A program made the translations under genes and the position numbers. From Bradyrhizobium paxllaeri (GTDB lineage Bacteria; Pseudomonadota; Alphaproteobacteria; Rhizobiales; Xanthobacteraceae): a stretch of 64,000 bases of DNA. The DNA lies in the NCBI RefSeq assembly GCF_001693515.2, contig NZ_CP042968.1, positions 930,001 to 994,000 of the forward strand. The letters are read 5' to 3'. Below the pieces are notes generated by a model. It saw only the letters and a list, made by a program, of their open reading frames with translations. It was not told the origin of the DNA and ran no database searches. The first letter of the stretch is position 1; each line of letters opens with the position of its first letter. Shown here one piece after another: positions 8,545-16,504 of this stretch.

Positions 8545-9393
8545 CTACGGGCGGGACCCTTGCCCCGACATCCGCTCGATCCGCTTCGCGAGCACCTTCC
8601 AATACGTCGCCGGCCGAAACCGCTGCAGCAGATCCATGAGCCATGCGTCGTTGCCGATCAGTATTCGCGGCTGGTTTTTCTCGATGCCGGCGATGATGCG
8701 TTGCGCGGCAATCGGCGGCGTCGTTTTCGCGATCGCGTCGAAACGATCGATCGATTCCGCGCGTCGCGCATTGTCGGTGATGCCAGATCCAGTGCGGGAG
8801 TTGCGCACGATGTTGGTCAGCACGCCGCCGGGATGCACCACCGAGAGCTTTACCGGGCTGTTGGCCATCGCAAGCTCATGCCGCAGGCTCTCCGAAAAGC
8901 CGCGCACCGCGAATTTCGCGGCCGCATAGGCGGTCTGGCCCGGCGGGGCGATGATGCCGAAGATCGAGGACAGGTTGACGATATGCGCCTCGCGCTGTTT
9001 CGACAGATGCGGCAGGAAGGCGCGGGTGCCGTGCACGACGCCCCAGAAATTGATGTTGATCAGCCATTCCATCTGCGCCTGGTCGACCTCGTTGAAGCTG
9101 CCCATCAGCGCAACGCCGGCATTGTTGATGACGATGTTGAGCGAGGGGTGCGCCGCGATCGCCGCGCTGGCAAATTCCTGGATCTGGGCGGGCTCGCCGA
9201 CATCGACACGATGGGTCGAGATGTTGCGCTTGCTGGTCTTGCCGATCTCGGCGGCGCCTTCGAACAAGCCGGCCTCGTCGCGGTCGGCGAGTGCGAGGTC
9301 GCAGCCGCGCGCGGCGAGCTCGAACGCGAGCGCGCGGCCGATGCCGCTGGCGGCGCCGGTTATCGCGGCCGCGCTTCCGGATATCGCAGTCAT
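8545..9393 (-). CDS. short-chain dehydrogenase/reductase (SDR)
   Basis: A 282-residue classical SDR. The cofactor motif is TGAASGIG near residue 13, the NNAG motif is present, and the catalytic pair is in YAAAK with an upstream serine (NLSSIFG). The C-terminal ~40 residues after the Rossmann core contain a basic amphipathic stretch (RFRPATYWKVLAKRIERM), common in membrane-associated SDRs of the Rv-type acyl/steroid group. Substrate unknown. Single gene, transcribed toward the repeat at 8436. Confidence 0.85.
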   Translation of the reverse strand: MTAISGSAAAITGAASGIGRALAFELAARGCDLALADRDEAGLFEGAAEIGKTSKRNISTHRVDVGEPAQIQEFASAAIAAHPSLNIVINNAGVALMGSFNEVDQAQMEWLININFWGVVHGTRAFLPHLSKQREAHIVNLSSIFGIIAPPGQTAYAAAKFAVRGFSESLRHELAMANSPVKLSVVHPGGVLTNIVRNSRTGSGITDNARRAESIDRFDAIAKTTPPIAAQRIIAGIEKNQPRILIGNDAWLMDLLQRFRPATYWKVLAKRIERMSGQGSRP

Positions 9394-9544
9394 CGGTATC
9401 TCACCCCATCAAAATGAAAAAAAATCGCGGGTTCCCGCAACTTTTGCAAATTGGAACCGAACCATAAAGCGGTTTCCGCTCTTAGTGTCGAGTACCCGAC
9501 AGAGTGATGTTTTCGACCGACGAGACCCTTTGCAGGAGGCTGAT

Positions 9545-9970
9545 ATGGGACGATCAAAGCCCTTCGAACGATCAACACCCTCTCGCGCAACCGCCCTCAT
9601 CGTCGAAGACGACCCGATGCAGCGCGACATGATTTGCCTCTTGCTGGAGGAAAGCGAGGTCGACGTCATCGAATGCGAAAGCGCGGAGGCGGCCGAACTG
9701 GTGCTGGAGTGCGCCGCCGGCAGCCTGGTCTTGATGATGACCGACGTGCAGCTCGCCGGCAATATGGACGGCGTCGAGCTCGCGCATATCGCCCGGAAGT
9801 ACAATCCCGAGATGGGCGTCATCGTCACCTCGGGCAAGCCGTTGCATCAGGAATTGCCCGACGGCGTGGAGTTCTGGGCCAAGCCATGGGCCCCGCTCGA
9901 CGTGATCCGCACGGCGGAACGCATGGTGCATGAACGGCGTCACGACCATGGGGCGCGCGCGGGTTCGTGA
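9545..9970 (+). CDS. stand-alone response regulator receiver protein
   Basis: A 141-residue single-domain CheY-like receiver. Visible elements: acidic pair in VEDDP, the phospho-acceptor Asp in MMTDVQLA, the conserved Ser/Thr in VTSGKP and the switch Lys in WAKPW. There is no output domain, so it acts by protein contact. Start 9545 is fixed by AGGAGG at 9534-9539; a much longer open frame upstream is spurious. No histidine kinase gene is nearby, which makes it an orphan in this window. Confidence 0.88.
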   Translation: MGRSKPFERSTPSRATALIVEDDPMQRDMICLLLEESEVDVIECESAEAAELVLECAAGSLVLMMTDVQLAGNMDGVELAHIARKYNPEMGVIVTSGKPLHQELPDGVEFWAKPWAPLDVIRTAERMVHERRHDHGARAGS

Positions 9971-10017
9971 GCCGCCGGCTGCTTCCACGGCGGATGCCGC
10001 CGTGGTAAGGGCAGGGC

Positions 10018-10635
10018 ATGACGTGGTCGTTCCTGTTGACCTCCCTGATCGTGGTCGCCTCGCCCGGCACCGGCGTGCTCTACACGCTGGCGGTGGCGCT
10101 GACATCGGGCGCGCGGCCGAGCGTCGCCGCGGCGTTCGGCTGCACGCTCGGCATCGTGCCGCATATGGTGGCCGCCATGCTCGGGCTCGCCGCGGTGCTG
10201 CACACCAGCGCGCTGGCGTTCGCCATGCTGAAATGGTGCGGCGTTCTCTATCTGCTCTACATGGCCTGGCAGGCGCTGCGCGAGACGGGCGCGCTCGCGG
10301 TCGATACGGGCGCGGCCGCGAAGGCGCGCTCCAGCCGGCGCGTCATCGTCACCGCCGTGCTGGTCAACATCCTCAATCCGAAACTGTCGATCTTCTTCCT
10401 CGCCTTCCTGCCGCAGTTCGTCGCTGCCGACGAGCCGCAGCCGCTGGCCCGCATGCTGGAATTGAGCGCGGCCTTCATGGCGATGACCTTTGCGGTGTTC
10501 GCAATCTACGGCCTGTTCGCCGCCGCCCTTCGCGACCGCGTCATCACAAGGCCGAAGGCGATGGCCTGGCTGCGCCGCAGCTTTGCCGCGGGATTTGCCG
10601 CGCTCGGCGCCAAGCTCGCATTCGCGGAGCGGTAG
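10018..10635 (+). CDS. LysE-family amino-acid exporter
   Basis: A 205-residue inner-membrane protein with about six hydrophobic helices. The N-terminus SPGTGVLYTLAVALTSG matches the LysE/RhtB signature (PGP-like turn then a G-rich helix), and NILNPKLSIFFLAFLPQF is the second conserved block of this family. It would export an amino acid or related small molecule by proton antiport; the substrate cannot be predicted. It follows the response regulator by 47 bases and may be co-transcribed. Confidence 0.88.
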   Translation: MTWSFLLTSLIVVASPGTGVLYTLAVALTSGARPSVAAAFGCTLGIVPHMVAAMLGLAAVLHTSALAFAMLKWCGVLYLLYMAWQALRETGALAVDTGAAAKARSSRRVIVTAVLVNILNPKLSIFFLAFLPQFVAADEPQPLARMLELSAAFMAMTFAVFAIYGLFAAALRDRVITRPKAMAWLRRSFAAGFAALGAKLAFAER

Positions 10636-10717
10636 GTTTTTCGCGCGGCCGTCGTTGCGCGCGAAGCGACGCAACGGGCTACGGGTTCGCCGCTACGCAT
10701 TGGCTACCGCCGGAATC

Positions 10718-10741
10718 AAAAAGGCGGACCCTTGGCCCGCC
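10718..10741 (-). terminator. Rho-independent terminator of the lysine-rich micropeptide gene
   Basis: Reading the minus strand, GGCGGGCC-AAG-GGTCCGCC forms an 8-bp stem (one G-U pair) followed directly by five U's. It ends the short minus-strand transcript from 10875. Confidence 0.8.
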
Positions 10742-10769
10742 ATTCTCCAAAATTCACCCGGAGTTGGGA

Positions 10770-10800
10770 GCCCGGGCGGAGCTGAGCACTCCACCCGGGC
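10770..10800 (-). terminator. GC-rich hairpin after the micropeptide gene
   Basis: GCCCGGGTGGAG and CTCCGCCCGGGC pair over 12 bp around a 7-base loop, starting 6 bases after the micropeptide stop codon. There is no U-tract, so it is more likely a 3'-end stabilising hairpin than a terminator on its own; the true terminator lies at 10718. Confidence 0.55.
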
Positions 10801-10806
10801 CAAAAT

Positions 10807-10875
10807 TCACTTCTTCTTGGCTTTCTTGGCCTTCTTGGCCTTCTTCGCCTTCGCCTTCTTCGCTTTCTTAGCCAT
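10807..10875 (-). CDS. 22-residue lysine/alanine-only micropeptide
   Basis: An ATG at 10875 preceded by AGAGGA at ideal spacing opens a 22-codon frame that encodes Met followed only by Ala and Lys, in repeats of AKK (opening MAKKAKKAKA) and ending in KKK. It resembles the Lys-Ala-rich tails of histone-H1-like proteins, so nucleic-acid binding is conceivable. The ribosome site, stable 3' hairpin and U-tailed terminator make it a complete tiny transcription unit. Lys codons are mixed AAG/AAA, with GCC/GCG/GCT for Ala, so it is not a perfect DNA repeat. Confidence 0.6.
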   Translation of the reverse strand: MAKKAKKAKAKKAKKAKKAKKK

Positions 10876-11304
10876 AGTATCCTCTCAAGGTTTTCATGGA
10901 TTGAAACGCGACACCGAGGCATGCTTGGCGGAGGGCCAGCCTCGCAACATCCTCGATCATGATCCCACCAGATTCGCAGGCTGATGCCGCGTGCCGTCAT
11001 GGCGTTGTCATCACGTTATCCACAGTTGTTATGCATTTTGACGCGATTTTGGGTCGAAACGCGCGCCACCGCCGCCATCCGCGTCGCGCGCATCATGCTT
11101 AACGATGCCCGAACACGCGCGATCTTCATCAATTCAAAACCAAGGATTGGATTGGCCGACGGCGGTCAGGGTCCGTTAAGCGGCGCGGATGCACCTTGTT
11201 CCGCAAGACGACGGGGATCGCAGGCTAAAGGGAAGTCTCGGGCGGAAGTCTTGAGCGGTTGTTAGACAAGAGGGGAGACGGGGCGTGCGCGTCCCGAGTT
11301 CGCG
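10876..11304. other. intergenic region with one consensus DnaA box
   Basis: 429 bases without a convincing gene between the divergent micropeptide and diguanylate cyclase genes. It contains one perfect DnaA box (TTATCCACA, 11016-11024) and otherwise nothing I can name. Promoters for both flanking genes must lie here. Confidence 0.5.
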
Positions 11305-12528
11305 ATGCTGAGCGTTCCGACGCTGTGGACGGTGTTCGTCATCAATTTTCTGGCGCTGGGCCTGATCTGGGCCTACGTCATGCGCTGCTATCCGTCATTC
11401 GAGGCCGCGCGGTTCTGGACCGGCTCGGCATTCGTGGCGGCGGCCGGCGCGGCGATGGCAACGCTGCGCGTGATCTTTCCCGATACGCTGGTGCCGCTGC
11501 TGTTCGCCGGCACCGCACTGATCCTGGCGATCTGCCTTGCGTCGATGGGCGTGCAGAAGTTCTTCGATCGCCCCCTGTCATGGCGCAACACCCTGCTCAT
11601 CACGGGTCTCGGCACCATCGGTCTGTGGTTCTTCACTTTCGTCCATGACAGCGTCCCTGCGCGGATGACGGTCTTCACCATCGCTCAGACCGTGCCGATG
11701 GCACTGAGCCTGAAGCTGTTGCTGAGCCGGCATGAGGGCCGGGTCAATCCGGGTGCCCGGCTCGCGGGCATCGTCACGATTCTCATCATGGCCTTGCTCG
11801 TCATCAGGATGATCGGCGCGGTCGCCGGTGGCGGCTTCTCCTACATGCATTTCAGCCCGTTGCAGTCGGTGGTCGTGCTGGTGCTGGTGTTCCTGTCGAT
11901 GGCGCTGAATTTCGGCTTCCTGCTGATGGCGATGGACCATCTGCGCAACGAGGTCGCGGACCTCGCGCTGCTCGACGATCTCACCGGCGTCGGCAACCGC
12001 CGCTATCTGCTGCAGCGGCTGACGGAAGAGTGCATGCGCTCGGAGCGCAGCGGCCAGCCGTTTGCGCTCCTGGTAATCGATCTCGACGGCTTCAAGGGCA
12101 TCAACGATACCCATGGCCACGCGGCCGGCGACGCCTGCCTGCAGCACTTCACCCTGATGGCGCAAACCCGGTTGCGGCCCGGCGACATGCTGGCGCGGAC
12201 CGGCGGCGACGAGTTCTGCATCGTGCTGCCGTCCTCGACGCTGCGCGAGGGCGCCATGATCGCGCGCCGCGTGCTGGAAGTCTGCCGCGCCGACGCCGAG
12301 CAATGCACCGGCAACGACATTCCGATCGCCGTGTCGATCGGCGTCGCGCAATGGAGCCGTGAGATGGGCGCCTATCCCGACCGCCTGATTGCGGCCGCCG
12401 ACCACGCGCTCTACGACGCCAAGAAGGCCGGCCGCAACGGCTTTGCCACCTACGATCCGGCGCCGCCACTGGCGCCCGAACCGGCAAGCGCGCCGATGTC
12501 CGACATGGTCCTGCGCAAGCGGGCCTGA
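11305..12528 (+). CDS. membrane-bound diguanylate cyclase (GGDEF)
   Basis: A 407-residue enzyme that would make cyclic di-GMP from two GTP. Residues ~1-215 hold about six transmembrane helices with no recognisable ligand-binding domain. The catalytic domain (~220-390) shows DDLTGVGNRR, the metal-binding DLDGFKGIND, and an intact GGDEF at 300-304. RPGD five residues earlier (291-294) is the RxxD inhibitory site, so product feedback is expected. No EAL domain. It precedes the amidase gene by 35 bases. Confidence 0.9.
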   Translation: MLSVPTLWTVFVINFLALGLIWAYVMRCYPSFEAARFWTGSAFVAAAGAAMATLRVIFPDTLVPLLFAGTALILAICLASMGVQKFFDRPLSWRNTLLITGLGTIGLWFFTFVHDSVPARMTVFTIAQTVPMALSLKLLLSRHEGRVNPGARLAGIVTILIMALLVIRMIGAVAGGGFSYMHFSPLQSVVVLVLVFLSMALNFGFLLMAMDHLRNEVADLALLDDLTGVGNRRYLLQRLTEECMRSERSGQPFALLVIDLDGFKGINDTHGHAAGDACLQHFTLMAQTRLRPGDMLARTGGDEFCIVLPSSTLREGAMIARRVLEVCRADAEQCTGNDIPIAVSIGVAQWSREMGAYPDRLIAAADHALYDAKKAGRNGFATYDPAPPLAPEPASAPMSDMVLRKRA

Positions 12529-12563
12529 AGCATGCTATCAAGGTCCGTCACTGGACCCCGAGC

Positions 12564-13187
12564 ATGATTCATCGCCTCGTCGCGGCCGCACTGTTCGTCC
12601 TCGTATTCCCCGCATCCGCCTCCGCGCAAACGCCCGACCTTGCCGCCATCGCGCGCACATCCGGCACGCCTGACATTCCCGGGCTGAAGATGGTCTGGCT
12701 GGCGCCATGGGGCGACCTCGCAAAATCGCATCCCTGGCGCAACATCATCGTGCACCAGACCGAAGGCCCGGCCGGCTCGGCGCGCGGCGGCGCGCAGGCG
12801 CAGGCGAAGAACCCGACGCGGCGTGGCGTCATGGTCTGGGTGGAGACCGATGGCACCGTGTACTGGGCGGTCGGCGAACATCTCGTCCCGACCCATGGCG
12901 ACGGCGCCAACCGCAACGACAACAAATACATCGACAACAAGCCGACCTATCGGCAGGTGGTCGGCAACAATTCGGTCGGCGTCGAATTCGCCGGCAACTA
13001 TCCCGACGTAACCCGCGGTCCCACCGAGGCGCAAATCGCGGCGTGGAAAATCCTGGTGAAGGTGCTGCGCGCCCGTTATGGAATCCCGCTCGATCGCGTC
13101 TACGCGCACAACTGGATCGATTACAAGGACGCGCGTTATTGCGAAGGCTGCGCGCTGGCGACGATGGCGCGGGAGTGGGGGGAGTAG
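12564..13187 (+). CDS. periplasmic N-acetylmuramoyl-L-alanine amidase-like protein
   Basis: A 207-residue exported protein with signal peptide LVAAALFVLVFPASASA. The remainder fits an Amidase_2/PGRP-type fold: first zinc-ligand His in NIIVHQTEG, the NNSVGVEFAGNY strand, and a second His in RVYAHNWIDYKD with two Cys after it (YCEGC). Such enzymes cut the MurNAc-L-Ala bond. The family's usual final Zn-binding Cys/Asp is not certain here, so activity is unproven. Confidence 0.72.
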   Translation: MIHRLVAAALFVLVFPASASAQTPDLAAIARTSGTPDIPGLKMVWLAPWGDLAKSHPWRNIIVHQTEGPAGSARGGAQAQAKNPTRRGVMVWVETDGTVYWAVGEHLVPTHGDGANRNDNKYIDNKPTYRQVVGNNSVGVEFAGNYPDVTRGPTEAQIAAWKILVKVLRARYGIPLDRVYAHNWIDYKDARYCEGCALATMAREWGE

Positions 13188-13197
13188 GGCGCAGCTG

Positions 13198-13315
13198 TCA
13201 TCGTCCGGCTTGACCGGACGATCCAGTCTTCCAGGGGCCGTAGTGATTGCGTGCCGTCTCACGACCGCCGCGGCGTACTGGGTCCCCCGCTTTCGCGGAG
13301 GACGACAGCGGAGTT
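13198..13315. repeat. dispersed intergenic repeat (TCGTCCGGCTTGACCGGACGA type)
   Basis: CGTCCGGCTTGACCGGACG is a hairpin at the left end and CCGCTTTCGCGG another at the right, joined by CGGCGTACTGGGTC. From memory this composite unit recurs widely in Bradyrhizobium and Rhodopseudomonas genomes. It lies between the convergent amidase and rpoH genes. Confidence 0.75.
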
Positions 13316-13350
13316 GATGAGATAGCTCCTGCAAAAACAAAGAGCCCAAA

Positions 13351-13379
13351 AACAAAAAGCCGGCGTCGCCGCCGGCTTT
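13351..13379 (-). terminator. rpoH Rho-independent terminator
   Basis: On the minus strand, AAAGCCGGCG-GCGA-CGCCGGCTTT forms a perfect 10-bp stem followed by TTGTTTTT. It lies 25 bases beyond the rpoH stop codon. Confidence 0.85.
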
Positions 13380-13403
13380 CGTCATCAGTTACTTCGACCG
13401 CGA

Positions 13404-14300
13404 TCAGTGCGCGGCTTCGAGTTCGGCTTCCTGCCGGGCGATCGTGCCCTTGACGGCCGACTGCACCTTCTCGAAAGCACGGACCTCGATCTGCCGCACG
13501 CGTTCGCGCGACACGCCGAATTCGGCGGCGAGGTCTTCCAGCGTCATCGGCTCTTCCGCCAGGCGCCGCGCCTCGAAGATGCGGCGTTCGCGCGGGTTGA
13601 GCACGCCGATGGCGCCGGTCAACGCCTTGCGGCGGTGATCGAACTCCTCGTGCTCGGCCATCACGGCTTCCTGGTTGGGCGAGTTGTCGACCAGCCAGTC
13701 CTGCCATTCGCCGGCTTCACCGTCGTCGCGGATCGGCGCGTTGAGCGACGCGTCGCCGCCGAGGCGGCGATTCATGTCGACCACGTCCTGATCCGTCACG
13801 CCGAGGCGCTTGGCAATCAGCTTCACTTGGTCGGGGTGGAGATCACCCTCGTCCAGCGCGGAGATCTTGCTCTTCGCCTTGCGCAGGTTGAAGAACAGCT
13901 TCTTCTGGTTCGCCGTGGTTCCCATTTTCACGAGCGACCAGGAACGCAGGATGTACTCTTGAATCGAGGCCTTGATCCACCACATGGCGTAGGTGGCGAG
14001 ACGAAAACCCTTCTCGGGCTCGAACCGCTTGACCGCCTGCATCAGGCCGACATTGCCTTCCGAAACGACTTCGGAGATCGGCAAGCCGTAGCCGCGATAG
14101 CCCATGGCGATCTTGGCCACGAGCCGGAGATGGCTGGTGACAAGGTGATGTGCCGCGTCGCGATCGTCATGCTCACGCCAACGCTTGGCGAGCATGTATT
14201 CCTGCTGGGGCTCCAGCATTGGGAATTTGCGGATCTCGGCGAGGTATCTTGAAAGACCGGATTCTCCATTGAGAACCGGCAACGTAGCTGTACGGGCCAT
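13404..14300 (-). CDS. rpoH: RNA polymerase sigma-32 factor, heat-shock
   Basis: A 298-residue sigma-70-family factor. Region 2 contains GNVGLMQAVKRFEPEKGFRL and ATYAMWWIKASIQEYI for core and -10 recognition; the RpoH box QKKLFFNLR, which separates sigma-32 from other sigma factors, follows. Region 4 ends in LAAEFGVSRERVRQIEVRAF, the helix-turn-helix for the -35 element. It directs RNA polymerase to chaperone and protease promoters. Rhizobia often carry several rpoH copies. GGAGGG precedes the ATG at 14300. Monocistronic, with its own terminator at 13351. Confidence 0.96.
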   Translation of the reverse strand: MARTATLPVLNGESGLSRYLAEIRKFPMLEPQQEYMLAKRWREHDDRDAAHHLVTSHLRLVAKIAMGYRGYGLPISEVVSEGNVGLMQAVKRFEPEKGFRLATYAMWWIKASIQEYILRSWSLVKMGTTANQKKLFFNLRKAKSKISALDEGDLHPDQVKLIAKRLGVTDQDVVDMNRRLGGDASLNAPIRDDGEAGEWQDWLVDNSPNQEAVMAEHEEFDHRRKALTGAIGVLNPRERRIFEARRLAEEPMTLEDLAAEFGVSRERVRQIEVRAFEKVQSAVKGTIARQEAELEAAH

Positions 14301-14514
14301 TGAGCGCCCTCCAGTGGTTCAGGCCCCCGATAGCGGCGGGCCCGGCAGGTGATCGCTTTGTTAAAGCCGACCAGGCTGCGATGTTCCGCGCTGGATATTC
14401 AGCGCAGGTGCAACATAGCGGAAAACGAACAAATAGGGAAGGAATGCTGACGTCACGTCCCCGTGTGCCAGCTATAACCTGTTGTCATAACTAAGGTTTT
14501 CTGAAGGGCCTGCG

Positions 14515-15543
14515 TCATACGGCCGCTTCCAGCGCGCTTTTGAGGAGGCGCAAATCCTCCGGCAGGGCGGCCTCCCAATGCAAAAATTCCCCGGTTCGGG
14601 GGTGTTCCAGGGCGAGCAGATAGGCGTGCAGGGCCTGCCGGCCGAGGGCAGTGAGTGCATCCTTACCTTTGACGCCGAGCTGCCCGGCCTTGGTCTTGAA
14701 GTGCGGGCCATAGACGGCATCGCCCATCAGGGGGTGGCCGATATGGGCCAGGTGCACCCGGATCTGATGGGTCCGTCCGGTCTCGAGCTGGCAAGCGAGC
14801 AGCGACGCAACCGGCTTGCCGCCGCGGCCCTGATACGCCGCCTGCAGCTCCCAATGAGTGACGGCTTCACGGCCGCTTTGGCGCACCGCCATCTTCTCGC
14901 GGGCAAAAGGATGCCGGTCGATCGGCGCATCGACCGTGCCGCGCTGGCGATTGGGCACGCCCCAGATGAAGGCCATGTAGCCGCGCTGCATCGGCCCGGT
15001 GCGGCCGTGATCGGCGAATTGCGCGGTCAGCGATTGATGCGCCTGGTCGTTCTTGGCGACCACCATCAGGCCGGTCGTGTCCTTGTCCAGCCGGTGCACG
15101 ATGCCCGGCCGCCGCACGCCGCCGATGCCGGAGAGGCTGGCGCCGCAATGGGCGATCAGCGCATTGACCAGCGTGCCGGTCTCGTGTCCGGCGGCCGGGT
15201 GGACGACCAGCCCCTTCGGCTTGTCGATGACGATGATGTCGTCGTCCTCATAGACGATATCGAGCGCGATATCCTCGCCCAAAGGCTCCGGCGGCGCGGC
15301 TTCGGGGACGTCGATTGTGATCGTATCCCCGCGCGCGACATGATAAGCGGGGTCGCGGATGGGGGCGCCCTTGGTGCAGACGGAACCGGCCAGGATCAGC
15401 GCTTTCAGCCGCGAGCGCGACAGTTCCGGGCGGAGCACCGCGAGCACGCGATCTAGGCGCGGCGATCCCTCGTCGCCGCCGACGGTGACCTCCAGCCTTT
15501 GACCGCCACTAGATAATCCCTGTTCCAAAACCGAGCCTTGCAT
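14515..15543 (-). CDS. rluD: RluA-family 23S rRNA pseudouridine synthase, RluD-type
   Basis: A 342-residue enzyme. An N-terminal S4 RNA-binding domain (SPRLDRVLAVLRPELSRSRL to about residue 85) is followed by the synthase core with the catalytic Asp in HRLDKDTTGLMVVAKN. RluD-type enzymes isomerise uridines of helix 69 in 23S rRNA; specificity within the RluA family is inferred. The ATG at 15543 shares the CATG tetranucleotide with the start of the divergent gene at 15542, and no good ribosome site precedes it, so the true start could lie slightly downstream at a TTG. Confidence 0.88.
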   Translation of the reverse strand: MQGSVLEQGLSSGGQRLEVTVGGDEGSPRLDRVLAVLRPELSRSRLKALILAGSVCTKGAPIRDPAYHVARGDTITIDVPEAAPPEPLGEDIALDIVYEDDDIIVIDKPKGLVVHPAAGHETGTLVNALIAHCGASLSGIGGVRRPGIVHRLDKDTTGLMVVAKNDQAHQSLTAQFADHGRTGPMQRGYMAFIWGVPNRQRGTVDAPIDRHPFAREKMAVRQSGREAVTHWELQAAYQGRGGKPVASLLACQLETGRTHQIRVHLAHIGHPLMGDAVYGPHFKTKAGQLGVKGKDALTALGRQALHAYLLALEHPRTGEFLHWEAALPEDLRLLKSALEAAV

Positions 15544-15880
15544 GACCGATACCGTTGCCCCCGAACCGACCCCCGAACAGGCCGCGCTGATCGCGCGGGT
15601 GCGGCGGATGATGCTGATCGCGGGCCTGACCTCGGCGCTTGCGGTGGCCGTGGTCCTGATCGCCGTCGGGTACCGCCTTTACCGCGGCGAGGGAAGCCCC
15701 GCGGCGGCCACGACGGACATCATTGCAAGCCTGCCCAAGGGCGCCCGCATCGTCGCGACCGCAGTCGCCGGCGAGCGGCTGGTGTTGACCCTCGACATCG
15801 GCGGGGTGACCGAAATCCGCACGTTTGAGGCCAAAACGCTGAAACCGGCCGGAACGCTCAAATTCGTCAACGAACCCTGA
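15542..15880 (+). CDS. small single-pass membrane protein, possibly DUF6476
   Basis: A 112-residue protein with a short acidic N-terminus, one transmembrane helix (MMLIAGLTSALAVAVVLIAV, ~26-45) and a periplasmic beta-rich tail with VLTLDIGGVTEIRTF. The layout and its position divergent to the RluD-type gene match a small rhizobial family that I associate with DUF6476; its function is unknown. The leading ribosome site is weak. Confidence 0.75.
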   Translation: MTDTVAPEPTPEQAALIARVRRMMLIAGLTSALAVAVVLIAVGYRLYRGEGSPAAATTDIIASLPKGARIVATAVAGERLVLTLDIGGVTEIRTFEAKTLKPAGTLKFVNEP

Positions 15881-16011
15881 AGCCTGCGCGATCGGCCGAA
15901 AATGCGAGGGGACGGCGCGAGGAGGCGAAGCCACAGGTTTACCCAACCGTGCGAAGGCCCGCAGACTTGCCTTGCCCACCGCACATTTCGCGGCTATTCC
16001 CTGAAGCCAAC

Positions 16012-16086
16012 GCTCCCTTCGTCTAGCGGTTAGGACGCGGCCCTCTCAAGGCTGAAACAGGGGTTCGATTCCCCTAGGGAGCGCCA
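16012..16086 (+). tRNA. tRNA-Glu (anticodon CTC)
   Basis: A full cloverleaf is readable: acceptor GCTCCCT pairing with AGGGAGC, D-arm TCTAGCGGTTAGGA, anticodon stem CGGCC/GGCTG around loop CTCTCAA with anticodon CTC, T-arm CAGGGGTTCGATTCCCCTA, and an encoded CCA at 16084-16086. It reads GAG codons. Confidence 0.96.
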
Positions 16087-16504
16087 GCAAACTCAGGCAC
16101 TTAGGTAGCCATCAGCCGCGTTCGTTGAATAGTGGTTGAATACGAAGCTGGTGAACAGCGGCGAACGCTTGGGGAATTTGCTGCCGACATCAGCAGACTA
16201 GCCTCGGCACGATGCCTCACTGTGGCTGGCGCATTCGCGAAAAATTTCCTTCGTCGCCCTGGTGTCCGGGAATATTCAAAGCGCCGCTGACGTGCGCTGT
16301 CGTACGCGAGCGCCCTCGGATGTTCGCATCCATATGAGCGGAGTGCCGGTGCCTGTGCGCCGCCGGACGGGTCTCAATACTCACGCATATATGAGCTGTG
16401 TTGATAACCGCATGCGGGTTGGAAGGTTTAATCTCAAGCCGGCGGCGCGTTAAATGTCCGCAATGCCAGTTTGTGCCTGGCGCCCCTGTACAGGGAAACC
16501 GTTG
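16087..16504 (+). other. gene-free interval downstream of tRNA-Glu
   Basis: 418 bases. I see no gene, no direct repeat of the tRNA 3' end and no integrase. It must contain the promoter of the cyclase gene at 16505; a CAGGGAAA ribosome-site-like segment lies 7 bases before that start. Confidence 0.4.

Noticed and set aside
9452..9480. EcfG-type general stress promoter before the response regulator gene
   Set aside because: GGAAC is present, but no CGTT-like element occurs at the required 16-17 base distance.
11016..11024. Consensus DnaA box as a sign of a replication origin
   Set aside because: Only one box, with no AT-rich unwinding element, repeat cluster or replication genes; a chance or regulatory site is more likely.
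16012..16504. tRNA-Glu as attachment site of a genomic island
   Set aside because: No integrase nearby and no second copy of the tRNA 3' end was seen in the window.
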